This document shows positions 15,462 to 25,171 of a stretch of 52,365 nucleotides of DNA, piece after piece. Within the stretch, counting starts at the first letter, position 1, and the number at the start of each line of letters is the position of its first letter. The stretch is from the NCBI GenBank assembly GCA_017502125.1, contig JAFVVN010000044.1, positions 1-52,365 of the forward strand. The letters are read 5' to 3'. Under the pieces are notes generated by a model, which made no database searches, was not told the origin of the DNA, and was given only the letters and a program-made list of their open reading frames with translations. The translations under genes and the position numbers were made by a program. The DNA is from Bacteroidales bacterium. Its GTDB lineage: Bacteria; Bacteroidota; Bacteroidia; Bacteroidales; UBA932.

Positions 15462-17687
15462 ATGAAGAGATTCATCATATCCTTTTCCACCTTTGTTCTA
15501 TCACTTAACCTTCTCGGACAAGTGACCGGTCACGTCAATCCTTTCATCGGTTCCAGCAATTACGGAACTACAAATCCGGGAGTTCTATGTCCCAATGGAA
15601 TGATGTCGGTGAGTCCATTCAATGTCTCGGGATCCGATCTCAACCGATACGATAAGGACAAGAGATGGTGGAGTACGCCATATACATCAGACAACAGATT
15701 CCTTTCCGGGTTCTCACATGTCAATCTCAGTGGAGTAGGCTGTCCCGAAGTAGGACTTGCACTGACCATGCCGACCAGCGGACCACTCGTTGTGGATCAT
15801 CATATGTACGGATCCGAATATCATTCCGAAGAGGCATATCCAGGCTATTATGGATGCGTGCTGTCTGCCTATGACATCAAAGCGGAGGCGAGTGCCACTC
15901 CCCGTACCTCGATCGAAAGATACACATTTCATAAAGGCCAGAGCAATATCCTTGTAAATTTCGGTCTGGGACTTACAAACGAGACGGGGGCATGGATCCG
16001 GAAGAAAAGTGATACGGAAATCGAGGGAATGAGGATGGCAGGAACCTTCTGCTACAACAGCCAGGCAGTCTTCCCCGTATACTTTGCCATCAGAATCGGC
16101 AAGATTCCGTCCGACTGCGGATTCTGGAAGTTCCAGCCGGAGATGACGGGACCGGAGACATGGTGGAGCGATGAGGACGGAACCTACAAGATATATAGGA
16201 ATTATGGTCGTGAAATTGCGGGAAACGACCTCGGCTACTGGTTCACATTCGAGACCGAGGAAGGGGAGACAATCGAACTTCAGATGGGAGTTTCATTCGT
16301 CAGCTGCAGCAATGCCTGGGAGAATCTGGATGCGGAACAGGAGAAGCTCGCTCCCGGAGTGAAGAATTTTGACAAGATCAGGAATGAAGCAGACAGACAT
16401 TGGGAGAACACCCTGTCCAGAATCAAGGTTACGGGAGGAACAGACCGGGACAGGGAAGTATTCTATACGGCATTGTATCATACTCAGATTCATCCGAGTA
16501 TAATCAATGATGTGAACGGCGATTATCCGCTTATGGAAAATGAAGGAGTGGGGAAGGTGAAGGAGGGTCAGACCAGATACAGCGTCTTTTCACTCTGGGA
16601 TACCTATCGTAACCTGCATCAGTTGATGACTCTGGTATATCCTGAAAAGCAGCTGGACATGGTAAGGTCAATGATAGACATGTACAAAGAATGGGGATGG
16701 ATGCCAAAATGGGAACTTTTCGGTCGTGAAACATTCACGATGGAAGGGGATCCGGCAATCCCTGTAATAACAGACACATGGATGAAGGGAATCCGGGATT
16801 TTGACATAGACTGTGCATACGAGGCCTTCATAAAGTCAGCCACGACACCGGGTAGAGAGAATCTGATGCGTCCCGACATAGATCCATATCTCGAGAAAGG
16901 ATACATACCTCTCGGAATGTACGCTGCAGACTTCTCGGGAGACAATTCCGTGTCACATGCACTGGAATATTATATTGCAGACTATGCTCTATCACACCTC
17001 GCCGATGAACTTGGTCATATAAATGACGCCGAGCGTTTCCTCAAGCAGTCAATGGGATACAGACATTACTATTGTCCGGATTACGGCACTCTGCGCCCGC
17101 TTCTGAACGATGGTACTTTCCTTGAGCCTTTCAATCCGAGACAAGGTGAGAACTTCGAACCTGTTCCCGGATTTCACGAAGGCAGTGCATGGAACTATAC
17201 ATTCTATGTACCGCACGACGTGAAAGGACTTGCAAAACTGATGGGAGGAAGAAAAGCATTTGTAAACAAGCTGCAGAAGGTATTTGATGAAGGTCTGTAC
17301 GATCCTGCAAATGAGCCTGACATTGCATACCCCTACCTTTTCAGCTACTTCAAGGGCGAAGAGTGGAGGACAAGAAAGATCGTTTCAGAACTTCTTGACA
17401 GATATTACACAACCCGTCCGGACGGTCTCCCCGGCAATGACGACACCGGTACGATGTCGGCATGGGCAGTTTTCTCCATGATGGGATTCTATCCTGACTG
17501 CCCCGGAAATCCGTCATATACCTTGACATCACCCAGATTCGAGACTGTTGAGATTCAGCTTGACCCTTCGATCTGCGGAGGCAAAGACAGACTGACCATA
17601 ATAAAAGGTCACAAAAGAGGACTGGAAGGCCGCATCAGCCACACCGATCTGGTCAGCAGCGGAACACTAACACTCTACAGCCTATGA
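15462..17687 (+). CDS. GH92 alpha-mannosidase, secreted
   Basis: A 741-residue glycoside hydrolase family 92 enzyme. The ATG at 15462 gives a signal peptide (MKRFIISFSTFVLSLNLLGQ) cleaved before the GH92 start VNPFIGSSNYGTTNPGVLCP. Family marks include FSHVNLSGVG near residue 88, SLWDTYRNLHQL near residue 370, and the C-terminal GNDDTGTMSAWAVFSMMGFYP, which carries the catalytic Asp pair and the calcium site region. GH92 enzymes are calcium-dependent exo-alpha-mannosidases that trim N-glycan or yeast mannan chains. Linkage specificity cannot be read from the sequence. It overlaps the next GH92 gene by four bases (ATGA). Confidence 0.93.
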   Translation: MKRFIISFSTFVLSLNLLGQVTGHVNPFIGSSNYGTTNPGVLCPNGMMSVSPFNVSGSDLNRYDKDKRWWSTPYTSDNRFLSGFSHVNLSGVGCPEVGLALTMPTSGPLVVDHHMYGSEYHSEEAYPGYYGCVLSAYDIKAEASATPRTSIERYTFHKGQSNILVNFGLGLTNETGAWIRKKSDTEIEGMRMAGTFCYNSQAVFPVYFAIRIGKIPSDCGFWKFQPEMTGPETWWSDEDGTYKIYRNYGREIAGNDLGYWFTFETEEGETIELQMGVSFVSCSNAWENLDAEQEKLAPGVKNFDKIRNEADRHWENTLSRIKVTGGTDRDREVFYTALYHTQIHPSIINDVNGDYPLMENEGVGKVKEGQTRYSVFSLWDTYRNLHQLMTLVYPEKQLDMVRSMIDMYKEWGWMPKWELFGRETFTMEGDPAIPVITDTWMKGIRDFDIDCAYEAFIKSATTPGRENLMRPDIDPYLEKGYIPLGMYAADFSGDNSVSHALEYYIADYALSHLADELGHINDAERFLKQSMGYRHYYCPDYGTLRPLLNDGTFLEPFNPRQGENFEPVPGFHEGSAWNYTFYVPHDVKGLAKLMGGRKAFVNKLQKVFDEGLYDPANEPDIAYPYLFSYFKGEEWRTRKIVSELLDRYYTTRPDGLPGNDDTGTMSAWAVFSMMGFYPDCPGNPSYTLTSPRFETVEIQLDPSICGGKDRLTIIKGHKRGLEGRISHTDLVSSGTLTLYSL

Positions 17688-19936
17688 GATACCCTGAAAT
17701 ATTGACATGTATTCTGGCACTTGCAGTTGTCGGATGTTCTGAAACTGACCTCACCGGATATGTAGATCCCAAGATAGGCTCCGGGGGACATGGTCATGTG
17801 TTTGTCGGAGCCAATGTCCCTTTCGGCATGGTTCAGCTCGGACCGACCAGCATTCCTCAGGAATGGGACTGGTGCTCCGGCTACCATGACAGTGACTCAA
17901 CGGTCATAGGATTCTCCCACACGCACCTGAGCGGAACCGGAATAGGGGACCTTTTCGACATCACAGTCATGCCTGTAACTGGTAAGGTGACCCTTTCACG
18001 AGGCAAGGAAGCATCGCCGGAATCCGGTCTGTGGTCATATGCTGACAGGACTCAGGAGGTGGCACGGCCAGGATACTACAGCGTTCCATTGACACGATAC
18101 GGCATCAAGGCAGAGATGACGGCAACAAACCGTGTAGGAGTTCATAGATACACCTTCCCGGCATCCTCCGAGGCTGGAATCATAATAGACCTCATGAATG
18201 GAGGATGTTGGGACAGGCCAATGGACACATATATTGAAAGAGTGAATGCAGAAAAAGGGACACCGGACCCTGAGGGTACAGCACTCAGAGGATATAGATT
18301 CTCCCGCGGATGGGCGGACGACCAGAAGATCTATTTTTATGCGGAATTCTCAAAACCGTTCAATAGCCTCAGTGTCGAAACCAGGGACATACAGATCTGG
18401 AAGGATGAATTCAAGACTATGCCGACCTATGCCCGTGCCGACTTCGACACAAAGGACAGGGAAACGATTATGATGAAAGTGGCTCTGTCACCTGTGAGCA
18501 TGGAAAATGCCTTTGCAAACATGCAGACTGAAATGCAGGGATGGGACTTCGATGCCACGATGGAAGCTGCAGACAAGGCCTGGAATGAGGAACTTTCCAG
18601 GATCAGGATCGAAACGTCTGACGAAAAGTCAAAAAGAATATTCTATACGGCACTTTATCATACCATGATCGCCCCTTCCACATTCTGCGACACAGACGGC
18701 AGCTACAGAGGTGCGGATGGGCATAATTATGAAGCTCCGGGGCATTTGACCTATACAACATTTTCACTTTGGGATACATATAGGGCCGCCATGCCTCTCT
18801 ACAGCATATTCCAATCTGAAAGATATGTTGATTTCATCAATACGATGTTATCCATATACAAGGAGCAGGGCAAACTGCCTGTATGGCATCTGCACGGCTG
18901 TGAGACGAACTGCATGGTAGGGAACCCGGGCATACCACCTATAGCTGATGCCATTGTCAAGGGAATTGAAGGATTCGACTATGGACTTGCGTTCGAAGCC
19001 ATGAAGGTTTCTGCCCTCAGAGAAGACAGGGGACAGGATCACAGAATGAAATACTCCTACATCCCATGTGACCTTTTCAATGAATCGGTAGCCTACGATC
19101 TGGAATATGCCCTTGCAGACGGGGCCCTTGCCAATGCGGCAAAGACGCTTGGAAAGGAAGAGGAATATGAATATTTCAGCGCCCGGAGCCGGTCATACGA
19201 GAACCTTTTTGACAAGAATATAGGATTCATCCGGGGAAAGGACAGCAATGGTAACTTCCGTAAGGAATACAGTCCCTTTGCTTCGGCCCATCGTGCAGAT
19301 GACTATTGCGAAGGCAACGGGTGGCAATACACATGGCTGGTACCCCATGATGTGAAAGGGCTCATGGACTGCTTTGGAGGCAGACAGCAATTCCTTGAAA
19401 GACTCGACTCGCTGTTCACAGTGCCGTCTGTTGTGGAAGGAGAAGAATCCTCACCAGACATATCAGGCCTCGTGGGTCAGTATGCTCACGGAAATGAGCC
19501 AAGTCACCATATCCTGTACCTGTACACAATGGCCGGGCAGCCATGGAAAACTGCAGACAAAGTACGCTATGTGCTTGAAACCTTGTACGGTGATACTCCG
19601 GACGGACTTTCCGGCAATGAAGATGTAGGGCAGATGTCAGCGTGGTATATTCTGTCCTCACTCGGTTTCTACGAAGTCGAGCCGGCATCCGGCCGTTACT
19701 GGTTCGGTTCTCCGCTGTTTGAAAAGTCTGAAATAGCAGTCAGCGACGGAACCTTCACTATTCTGACTGAGAATCTCAGCGAGACAGACAGATATATACA
19801 GAAGATGACCCTTAATGGCAAGCCATATACAAAAGGATATCTTGAGCATAAGGACATCGCCGCAGGAGGTGAACTTGTCATATACATGGGACCGGAGCCC
19901 AAGGTGTGGTACAGTTCTGAGGAGGATATGTTCTGA
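17684..19936 (+). CDS. GH92 alpha-mannosidase, lipoprotein
   Basis: A 750-residue second GH92 enzyme, with a lipobox signal MRYPEILTCILALAVVGCSE (Cys18), so it is membrane-anchored. Seen: YVDPKIGSGGHGHVFVGANVPFGMVQLGPT, FSHTHLSGTGIGD, FSLWDTYRAAMPL and GNEDVGQMSAWYILSSLGFYE, the same family blocks as in the upstream gene. The upstream enzyme differs at HVFVGA and other sites, so the pair probably splits two mannose linkages. The start overlaps the upstream stop (ATGA), which implies translational coupling and matched amounts. Confidence 0.94.
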   Translation: MRYPEILTCILALAVVGCSETDLTGYVDPKIGSGGHGHVFVGANVPFGMVQLGPTSIPQEWDWCSGYHDSDSTVIGFSHTHLSGTGIGDLFDITVMPVTGKVTLSRGKEASPESGLWSYADRTQEVARPGYYSVPLTRYGIKAEMTATNRVGVHRYTFPASSEAGIIIDLMNGGCWDRPMDTYIERVNAEKGTPDPEGTALRGYRFSRGWADDQKIYFYAEFSKPFNSLSVETRDIQIWKDEFKTMPTYARADFDTKDRETIMMKVALSPVSMENAFANMQTEMQGWDFDATMEAADKAWNEELSRIRIETSDEKSKRIFYTALYHTMIAPSTFCDTDGSYRGADGHNYEAPGHLTYTTFSLWDTYRAAMPLYSIFQSERYVDFINTMLSIYKEQGKLPVWHLHGCETNCMVGNPGIPPIADAIVKGIEGFDYGLAFEAMKVSALREDRGQDHRMKYSYIPCDLFNESVAYDLEYALADGALANAAKTLGKEEEYEYFSARSRSYENLFDKNIGFIRGKDSNGNFRKEYSPFASAHRADDYCEGNGWQYTWLVPHDVKGLMDCFGGRQQFLERLDSLFTVPSVVEGEESSPDISGLVGQYAHGNEPSHHILYLYTMAGQPWKTADKVRYVLETLYGDTPDGLSGNEDVGQMSAWYILSSLGFYEVEPASGRYWFGSPLFEKSEIAVSDGTFTILTENLSETDRYIQKMTLNGKPYTKGYLEHKDIAAGGELVIYMGPEPKVWYSSEEDMF

Positions 19937-19964
19937 AGTCCATAAAATTAATACCGGCTGACGC

Positions 19965-21326
19965 TTATTTAAGGATCGCATCAAGACGGTCGAATATACT
20001 CTTTCTAAGCACCTTGAGTTCCTTGATGGTCGAGCGGTTGCGACGTGCGACAAAATTACATGAACCGATGAACTTCAAGAACATCCTTATGTAGTTCCAT
20101 GCAAGGATGAACATAAGAGGGAAGGCGATAAAGTACCCTAATGCCCACCAGAATCCGACATAGACCCATAGCAGGACAATCGGTATTATCAGGCATATCG
20201 GAACAGTTATCAGTGCACTTACAGCCACATTGAATGTACTCACAAACATCTGGTCCTTGATAAGTTTCTTCAGGAAGATTTCCGGAAGGATGAAAAGAAG
20301 GGCTGTCGGGATGATGGATACAATGAAGAGAGGCAGAAGCAGAAGAAGTCCAAGACCTCTGAATATTGCAGCCTCTGCTCCCGGATTGCGCTGGAAGAGC
20401 CAGTCACGGATATTAAGCCTCTTAATTTCTGATGCGAAATGTGCAGTATCCTTATATATGGATTCCATTTCCTCCGGATGCTCCTTATAAGCATTCTGAA
20501 GGCAATTCACCAGCTTCTGGTCTGAAAGAAGACGCGAAGGGAGATAGTTGAAATTGAATCCGTTGGCCTTGGCAAACTTCTTTCCATATCCGTTCTCTCT
20601 GAGGAAGTCAATCTGGTCGTAGTGCTCCAGGTCATCCACATGCAGCATCATCTCCTGAATCTCGCTGCGTACGATTCTGTTGATTTCCATCATTGTCTCT
20701 CGAGGGGCCTGCTGATAACGCTCGTAGTATGGCTTGAGGGAAATCGGCTTGCCGAACTTTATCATCATGTCCGTACGTGCATGGAAATAGTTCGAATAGT
20801 GGTTGCAGGATGGAAGCACCACAACATCCTCTTCAAAATTCATCTTCTCCGCTGCGGCGAATGCGATTCGAAGATATCCGAGTTTGAAGATTCCGAGCCA
20901 TCTCTTGTCCTGGTGGCCGGCTTCAGGATAGAGCATCACGGTCTCACCATCTGTAAGTGCCTTGCATGCATCATCAATAGTCTCCTGATTGCGAAGCACT
21001 TCCTTGTAACCTTCATAACCCATACGGTAGGCAGGAAGGAGTCCCATAGCACGCAGCGCCTTATTGAATATCGGATTCTTGAAGACATTTGCACGGGCCA
21101 GAAAATTCATTCGTCTGTCAGTGAGCTTCAGGCAGACACACAAAGGGTCATTAAGACAGTTCTGATGATTGGATACAAGTACGACAGGCGTTCCGTTGGC
21201 TGGGACATTCTCAAGTCCTACGATATGTTCCCTGCGGAAATACATGCCGGAATTGACATATTGAAGATAGGCACGGAATGCCTTGATGAACCATGGATGT
21301 TCTCTTGGAATAAGATTTTTTCTCAT
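19965..21326 (-). CDS. 1-acyl-glycerol-phosphate acyltransferase-like membrane protein
   Basis: A 453-residue PlsC-type acyltransferase. Its catalytic block is VLVSNHQNCLNDPLCV near residues 52-67, a His-x5-Asp form in place of the usual His-x4-Asp, followed by FLARANVFKNP and the phosphate-site-like block YPEAGHQDKRW near residue 135. The C-terminal third carries several membrane helices (about residues 330-440). It should acylate a lysophospholipid or similar lipid at the inner membrane, but the acceptor is not evident. The ATG at 21326 is preferred to a TTG at 21350, which would lie inside the promoter. It is divergent from pta. Confidence 0.82.
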   Translation of the reverse strand: MRKNLIPREHPWFIKAFRAYLQYVNSGMYFRREHIVGLENVPANGTPVVLVSNHQNCLNDPLCVCLKLTDRRMNFLARANVFKNPIFNKALRAMGLLPAYRMGYEGYKEVLRNQETIDDACKALTDGETVMLYPEAGHQDKRWLGIFKLGYLRIAFAAAEKMNFEEDVVVLPSCNHYSNYFHARTDMMIKFGKPISLKPYYERYQQAPRETMMEINRIVRSEIQEMMLHVDDLEHYDQIDFLRENGYGKKFAKANGFNFNYLPSRLLSDQKLVNCLQNAYKEHPEEMESIYKDTAHFASEIKRLNIRDWLFQRNPGAEAAIFRGLGLLLLLPLFIVSIIPTALLFILPEIFLKKLIKDQMFVSTFNVAVSALITVPICLIIPIVLLWVYVGFWWALGYFIAFPLMFILAWNYIRMFLKFIGSCNFVARRNRSTIKELKVLRKSIFDRLDAILK

Positions 21327-21347
21327 AGACTCGGGTTTTAGCACCTG

Positions 21348-21377
21348 CAAATATAAACAAAATTTATTTCATGCAAA
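21348..21377 (-). promoter_or_regulatory. promoter of the acyltransferase gene
   Basis: On the minus strand: TTTG (21374-21377), 18 bases, then TATATTTG (21348-21355); start codon at 21326. Confidence 0.6.
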
Positions 21378-21416
21378 TTCCATTTACATCAGCCATGATA
21401 TATTAAAAGATTTATT

Positions 21417-21424
21417 TAAATTTG
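21417..21424 (+). promoter_or_regulatory. -7 box of pta
   Basis: TAAATTTG followed by CCC, 40 bases before the pta ATG. It is divergent from the acyltransferase promoter; no clear -33 box. Confidence 0.5.
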
Positions 21425-21463
21425 CCCGATTTATTGCGATATCAACAATTAAAATATATAGAA

Positions 21464-22468
21464 ATGGCACTTATTGAAAGCATCATTGCGCGCGCAAAAT
21501 CAAACAGACAGCGCATCGTGCTCCCGGAATCTCTTGAGGAGCGCACACTTACAGCTGCAGACAAGTCACTTGCAGATGAGATTGCAGACATAATTCTCAT
21601 CGGTAACCCTGACGAAATCTTCGCACTTGCAGACAAGCTCGGCCTCAAGCATATATCAAAAGCTACAATCATCGACCCGGCGACAAGCGAAAAGACTGCA
21701 GAATATGCAAACCTTCTTTATGAACTTCGCAAGAACAAAGGCATGACTCCAGAAAAGGCGGCCCAGCTCGTCCTTGACCCGCTGTATTTCGGATGTCTCA
21801 TCATCAAGAGCGGTGATGCCGACGGTCAGATAAGCGGAGCCCTTTCCACAACAGGAGAAACTTTGAGACCAGCACTTCAGATCATAAAGTGCGCTCCCGG
21901 AATTTCATGCGTAAGCGGTGCCATGCTCATGATAACACAGACTCCGGAGTACGGTGAAGACGGCGTTCTCGTTGTTGGTGACGTTGCTGTGACTCCTATG
22001 CCGGATGCTTCCCAGCTCGCTCAGATTGCAGTATGCACAGCTCAGACAGCCAAGAGCGTGGCCGGCTTTGCAGATCCACGTGTCGCAATGCTCTCTTTCT
22101 CTACAATGGGTTCTGCCAAGCATGAGGTCGTGGACAAGGTGATCGAAGCCACAAGACTTGCCAAGGAACTTGACCCGTCTCTCAAGGTGGAGGGTGAACT
22201 TCAGGCAGATGCTGCCCTCGTGCCATCAGTGGGTCAGAAGAAAGCGCCAGGTTCAGAGATCGCCGGTCATGCAAATGTGCTTGTATTCCCATGCCTCGAG
22301 GTGGGTAACATCGCGTACAAACTCGTTCAGAGACTCGGCAATGCAGATGCCATAGGTCCTATCCTTCAGGGTATTGCACGTCCTGTCAACGACCTGAGCC
22401 GCGGTTGCTCCGTTGACGACATCTACAAGATGGTAGCCATCACGGCATGCCAGGCAATGGATGTTTAA
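21464..22468 (+). CDS. pta: phosphate acetyltransferase
   Basis: A 334-residue single-domain phosphotransacetylase. Seen: RIVLPESLEERTLTAA near residue 18, the central DPLYFGCLIIKSGDADGQISGALSTTGETLRPALQ region (about 108-145), MLSFSTMGSAKHE near 208, and the C-terminal NVLVFPCLEVGNIAYKLVQRLG. It interconverts acetyl-CoA and acetyl phosphate, usually paired with acetate kinase for ATP formation in fermentation. No ackA lies beside it in this window. The ATG at 21464 is favoured because an upstream frame from 21422 starts inside the -7 box. Confidence 0.95.
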   Translation: MALIESIIARAKSNRQRIVLPESLEERTLTAADKSLADEIADIILIGNPDEIFALADKLGLKHISKATIIDPATSEKTAEYANLLYELRKNKGMTPEKAAQLVLDPLYFGCLIIKSGDADGQISGALSTTGETLRPALQIIKCAPGISCVSGAMLMITQTPEYGEDGVLVVGDVAVTPMPDASQLAQIAVCTAQTAKSVAGFADPRVAMLSFSTMGSAKHEVVDKVIEATRLAKELDPSLKVEGELQADAALVPSVGQKKAPGSEIAGHANVLVFPCLEVGNIAYKLVQRLGNADAIGPILQGIARPVNDLSRGCSVDDIYKMVAITACQAMDV

Positions 22469-22497
22469 AACTCTGTTGATAAATATAAATACATCGG

Positions 22498-22540
22498 TGA
22501 GTCCGCTAAGCTTTTAATGAATAACTTAGCGGACTCATTG
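22498..22540 (+). terminator. hairpin after pta
   Basis: A perfect 13-bp stem: TGAGTCCGCTAAG (22498-22510) and CTTAGCGGACTCA (22525-22537), loop of 14 bases. The tail (TTGCATATAATT) is only weakly T-rich, so termination may be partial, or the hairpin may protect mRNA ends. Confidence 0.6.
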
Positions 22541-22565
22541 CATATAATTAACAGTAAAACTTACC

Positions 22566-24656
22566 ATGAGCAGCGCAGAAATAACCATCATCAAGAGAGA
22601 CGGAAAAAGAAAGGCATTTTCTGTCGAAAAGATCAAGAACGCCATCAGGAAAGCCTTCCTTTCAGTAGGCGCATTTGCAACAGAAGAGGATCTGGTTAAC
22701 ATTCTCTCCCATGTCCGCATCACTGAGGGCATGCATGTGGAGGAAATACAGAATCAAGTGGAGGTGGGTCTCATGGCGGAACAGTACTTTGCCGTGGCCA
22801 AGGCCTACATGCTTTATAGACAAAGACACAGCGAAGACCGCGAGGTACGTGACCATCTTGATTTCCTCATCCAGTACTGCCAGGCAGAGAATGCGGCTAC
22901 CGGAAGCAAATACGATGCAAATGCAAATATCGAGAAGAAGAACCTCGCAACCCTGATAGGCGAGCTGCCTAAGAAGAACTTCATCCGTCTGAACCGTCGC
23001 ATCCTCACCGACAGGATCAAGAAGATGTATGGCAAGGAGATGTCTGACAAATATATGCGACTTCTCAAGACACACCATATATACAAGAATGATGAGACAT
23101 CACTTGCGAACTACTGCGCCAGCATCACTATGTACCCTTGGCTTCTTGAGGGAACAAAACCTATCGGTGGAAACTCCATAGGCCCGACAAACCTGAAGTC
23201 ATTCTGCGGAGGTTTCATCAATCTCGTCTTCATGGTATCAAGCATGCTCAGCGGTGCCTGCGCCACACCGGAGTTCCTCATGTATATGAACTACTTCATA
23301 GGCAAGGAGTACGGTCTTGACTATTACAAGAATCCTCATAAACAGGCTGACAACTCGCTTAAGCAGCGTACTGTTGACAAGGTCATCACCGATTGCTTCG
23401 AGCAGATCGTGTACTCCATCAACCAGCCGACAGGAGCACGTAACTTCCAGGCAGTGTTCTGGAACATATCGTATTACGACAAGAACTACTTTGAAAGCAT
23501 ATTCGGAGAGTTCCGTTTCCCTGATGGCAGCAAGCCTGATTGGGAAGGTCTTTCATGGCTGCAGAAGAGATTCATGAAGTGGTTCAATGCAGAAAGACTC
23601 AAGACTCCTCTCACATTCCCTGTAGAGACAATGGCTCTCCTTACGGAAAACAATGAGGTAAAGGATAAGGAATGGGGAGAATTCACTGCTCAGATGTACT
23701 CTGAGGGTCATTCCTTCTTCACTTACATGAGCGACAACGCAGACTCTCTCGCATCATGCTGCAGACTTCGTAATGAGATCCAGGACAACGGATTCAGCTA
23801 TACCCTTGGTGCCGGAGGCGTTTCCACAGGCTCCAAGAGCGTACTCACCATCAACCTTAACCGCTGCATCCAATATGCCGTAAAGAATGGCATGGACTAT
23901 CTTGTGTACCTTGCAGAGGTCGTGGACCTTGTTCATAAGGTCCAGCTTGCATACGACGAGAATTTGAAGGCACTCAAGGAACAAGGCATGCTTCCACTGT
24001 TCGATGCAGGATTCATCAACATCGGACGCCAGTACCTTACCGTCGGAATCAACGGTCTTGTGGAGGCTGCGGAATTCCTTGGAATCCAGATCAATGACAA
24101 TCCGGAATATGTCAAGTTCGTCCAGGACACCCTCGGCCTCATCGAGGACTACAACAAGAGATACCGCACGAAAACCACACTGTTCAACTGCGAGATGATT
24201 CCTGCCGAGAATGTGGGTGTGAAGCACGCAAAATGGGACAGGGAAGACGGTTATGCCGTTCCTCGCGACTGCTACAACAGCTATTTCTATGTTGTCGAGG
24301 ACAAGTCTCTCAACATCATAGACAAGATGCGTCTGCATGGCCGCAAGTATATAGAACACCTCACAGGTGGATCAGCACTCCATCTCAACCTTGAGGAACA
24401 CCTCTCACAGGCTCAGTATGCACAGCTGCTTAAGGTTGCGGCGCAGGAGGGATGTAACTACTTCACATTCAACATTCCGAACACCATCTGCAACAAATGC
24501 GGACACATCAGCAAACATTATCTGAAGGAATGTCCTGAATGTCACAGTGAAGACATAGACTATCTGACCCGCATCATCGGATATATGAAACGTGTCAGCA
24601 ACTTCTCCATGGCACGTCAGGAAGAAGCTGCAAGACGATTCTATCACAAGAACTAA
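22566..24656 (+). CDS. nrdD: anaerobic ribonucleoside-triphosphate reductase
   Basis: A 696-residue class III ribonucleotide reductase. An N-terminal ATP-cone (IIKRDGKRKAFSVEKIKNAI, residues 7-27) regulates activity by ATP/dATP. The C-terminus has a zinc site of four Cys (CNKC and CPEC, near residues 641-656) and the glycyl-radical loop RIIGYMKR near residue 670. It makes deoxynucleotides without oxygen, after radical formation by NrdG encoded 15 bases downstream. The organism can therefore make DNA precursors anaerobically. Confidence 0.97.
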   Translation: MSSAEITIIKRDGKRKAFSVEKIKNAIRKAFLSVGAFATEEDLVNILSHVRITEGMHVEEIQNQVEVGLMAEQYFAVAKAYMLYRQRHSEDREVRDHLDFLIQYCQAENAATGSKYDANANIEKKNLATLIGELPKKNFIRLNRRILTDRIKKMYGKEMSDKYMRLLKTHHIYKNDETSLANYCASITMYPWLLEGTKPIGGNSIGPTNLKSFCGGFINLVFMVSSMLSGACATPEFLMYMNYFIGKEYGLDYYKNPHKQADNSLKQRTVDKVITDCFEQIVYSINQPTGARNFQAVFWNISYYDKNYFESIFGEFRFPDGSKPDWEGLSWLQKRFMKWFNAERLKTPLTFPVETMALLTENNEVKDKEWGEFTAQMYSEGHSFFTYMSDNADSLASCCRLRNEIQDNGFSYTLGAGGVSTGSKSVLTINLNRCIQYAVKNGMDYLVYLAEVVDLVHKVQLAYDENLKALKEQGMLPLFDAGFINIGRQYLTVGINGLVEAAEFLGIQINDNPEYVKFVQDTLGLIEDYNKRYRTKTTLFNCEMIPAENVGVKHAKWDREDGYAVPRDCYNSYFYVVEDKSLNIIDKMRLHGRKYIEHLTGGSALHLNLEEHLSQAQYAQLLKVAAQEGCNYFTFNIPNTICNKCGHISKHYLKECPECHSEDIDYLTRIIGYMKRVSNFSMARQEEAARRFYHKN

Positions 24657-24671
24657 TCGAAGCAGGGAATA

Positions 24672-25127
24672 ATGCTCAAATGCTACAGTTACGATATTGT
24701 CTGCCAGGAGATTCCGGATGAGATCACCCTGGCAGTCAATATTTCGTGCTGTCCCAACAGGTGTCCCGGTTGTCACAGTCCATGGCTTTGGGAAGATGCA
24801 GGAGAACCCATGACAGATGACATGCTTCTGACTCTTGCAGGAAGATATTCATCTGCAATCACTTGTATATGCTTCATGGGAGGGGATTCCGATCCTGCTG
24901 AAATAGAACGTCTTGCAAAATGTGTGAAGGGGAAATACCCTCATCTGAAGACAGCCTGGTACTCGGGAAGAGTGTCTGTCCCGGAATATTTTGATCTCCA
25001 TGCCCTCGACTTTATAAAGTTGGGACCATATATCGAGAAATTAGGCGGACTTAAGTCTCCGGACACCAATCAGGCTCTCTATAAAATATCCCCAGACCTA
25101 TCTTTAGAGCATATTTGCATGGGTTGA
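24672..25127 (+). CDS. nrdG: anaerobic ribonucleotide reductase activating enzyme
   Basis: A 151-residue radical-SAM protein. The 4Fe-4S ligands are in NISCCPNRCPGCHSPWLW, giving C-x3-C-x2-C. GGDSDP near residue 72 fits the SAM-binding GGE-like strand, with Asp in place of Glu. It abstracts hydrogen from the NrdD glycine to make the radical. Members of this size are complete, as NrdG is one of the shortest radical-SAM enzymes. It is co-transcribed with nrdD. Confidence 0.95.
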   Translation: MLKCYSYDIVCQEIPDEITLAVNISCCPNRCPGCHSPWLWEDAGEPMTDDMLLTLAGRYSSAITCICFMGGDSDPAEIERLAKCVKGKYPHLKTAWYSGRVSVPEYFDLHALDFIKLGPYIEKLGGLKSPDTNQALYKISPDLSLEHICMG

Positions 25128-25141
25128 TGGCAATTTTTTTG

Positions 25142-25149
25142 TAAATTTG
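25142..25149 (+). promoter_or_regulatory. -7 box of pyk
   Basis: TAAATTTG followed by C, 22 bases before the pyk ATG. TTG triplets lie 15 and 24 bases upstream, neither at the ideal distance. Confidence 0.45.
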
Positions 25150-25171
25150 CCCCGTAAAACGGCTTGACACC

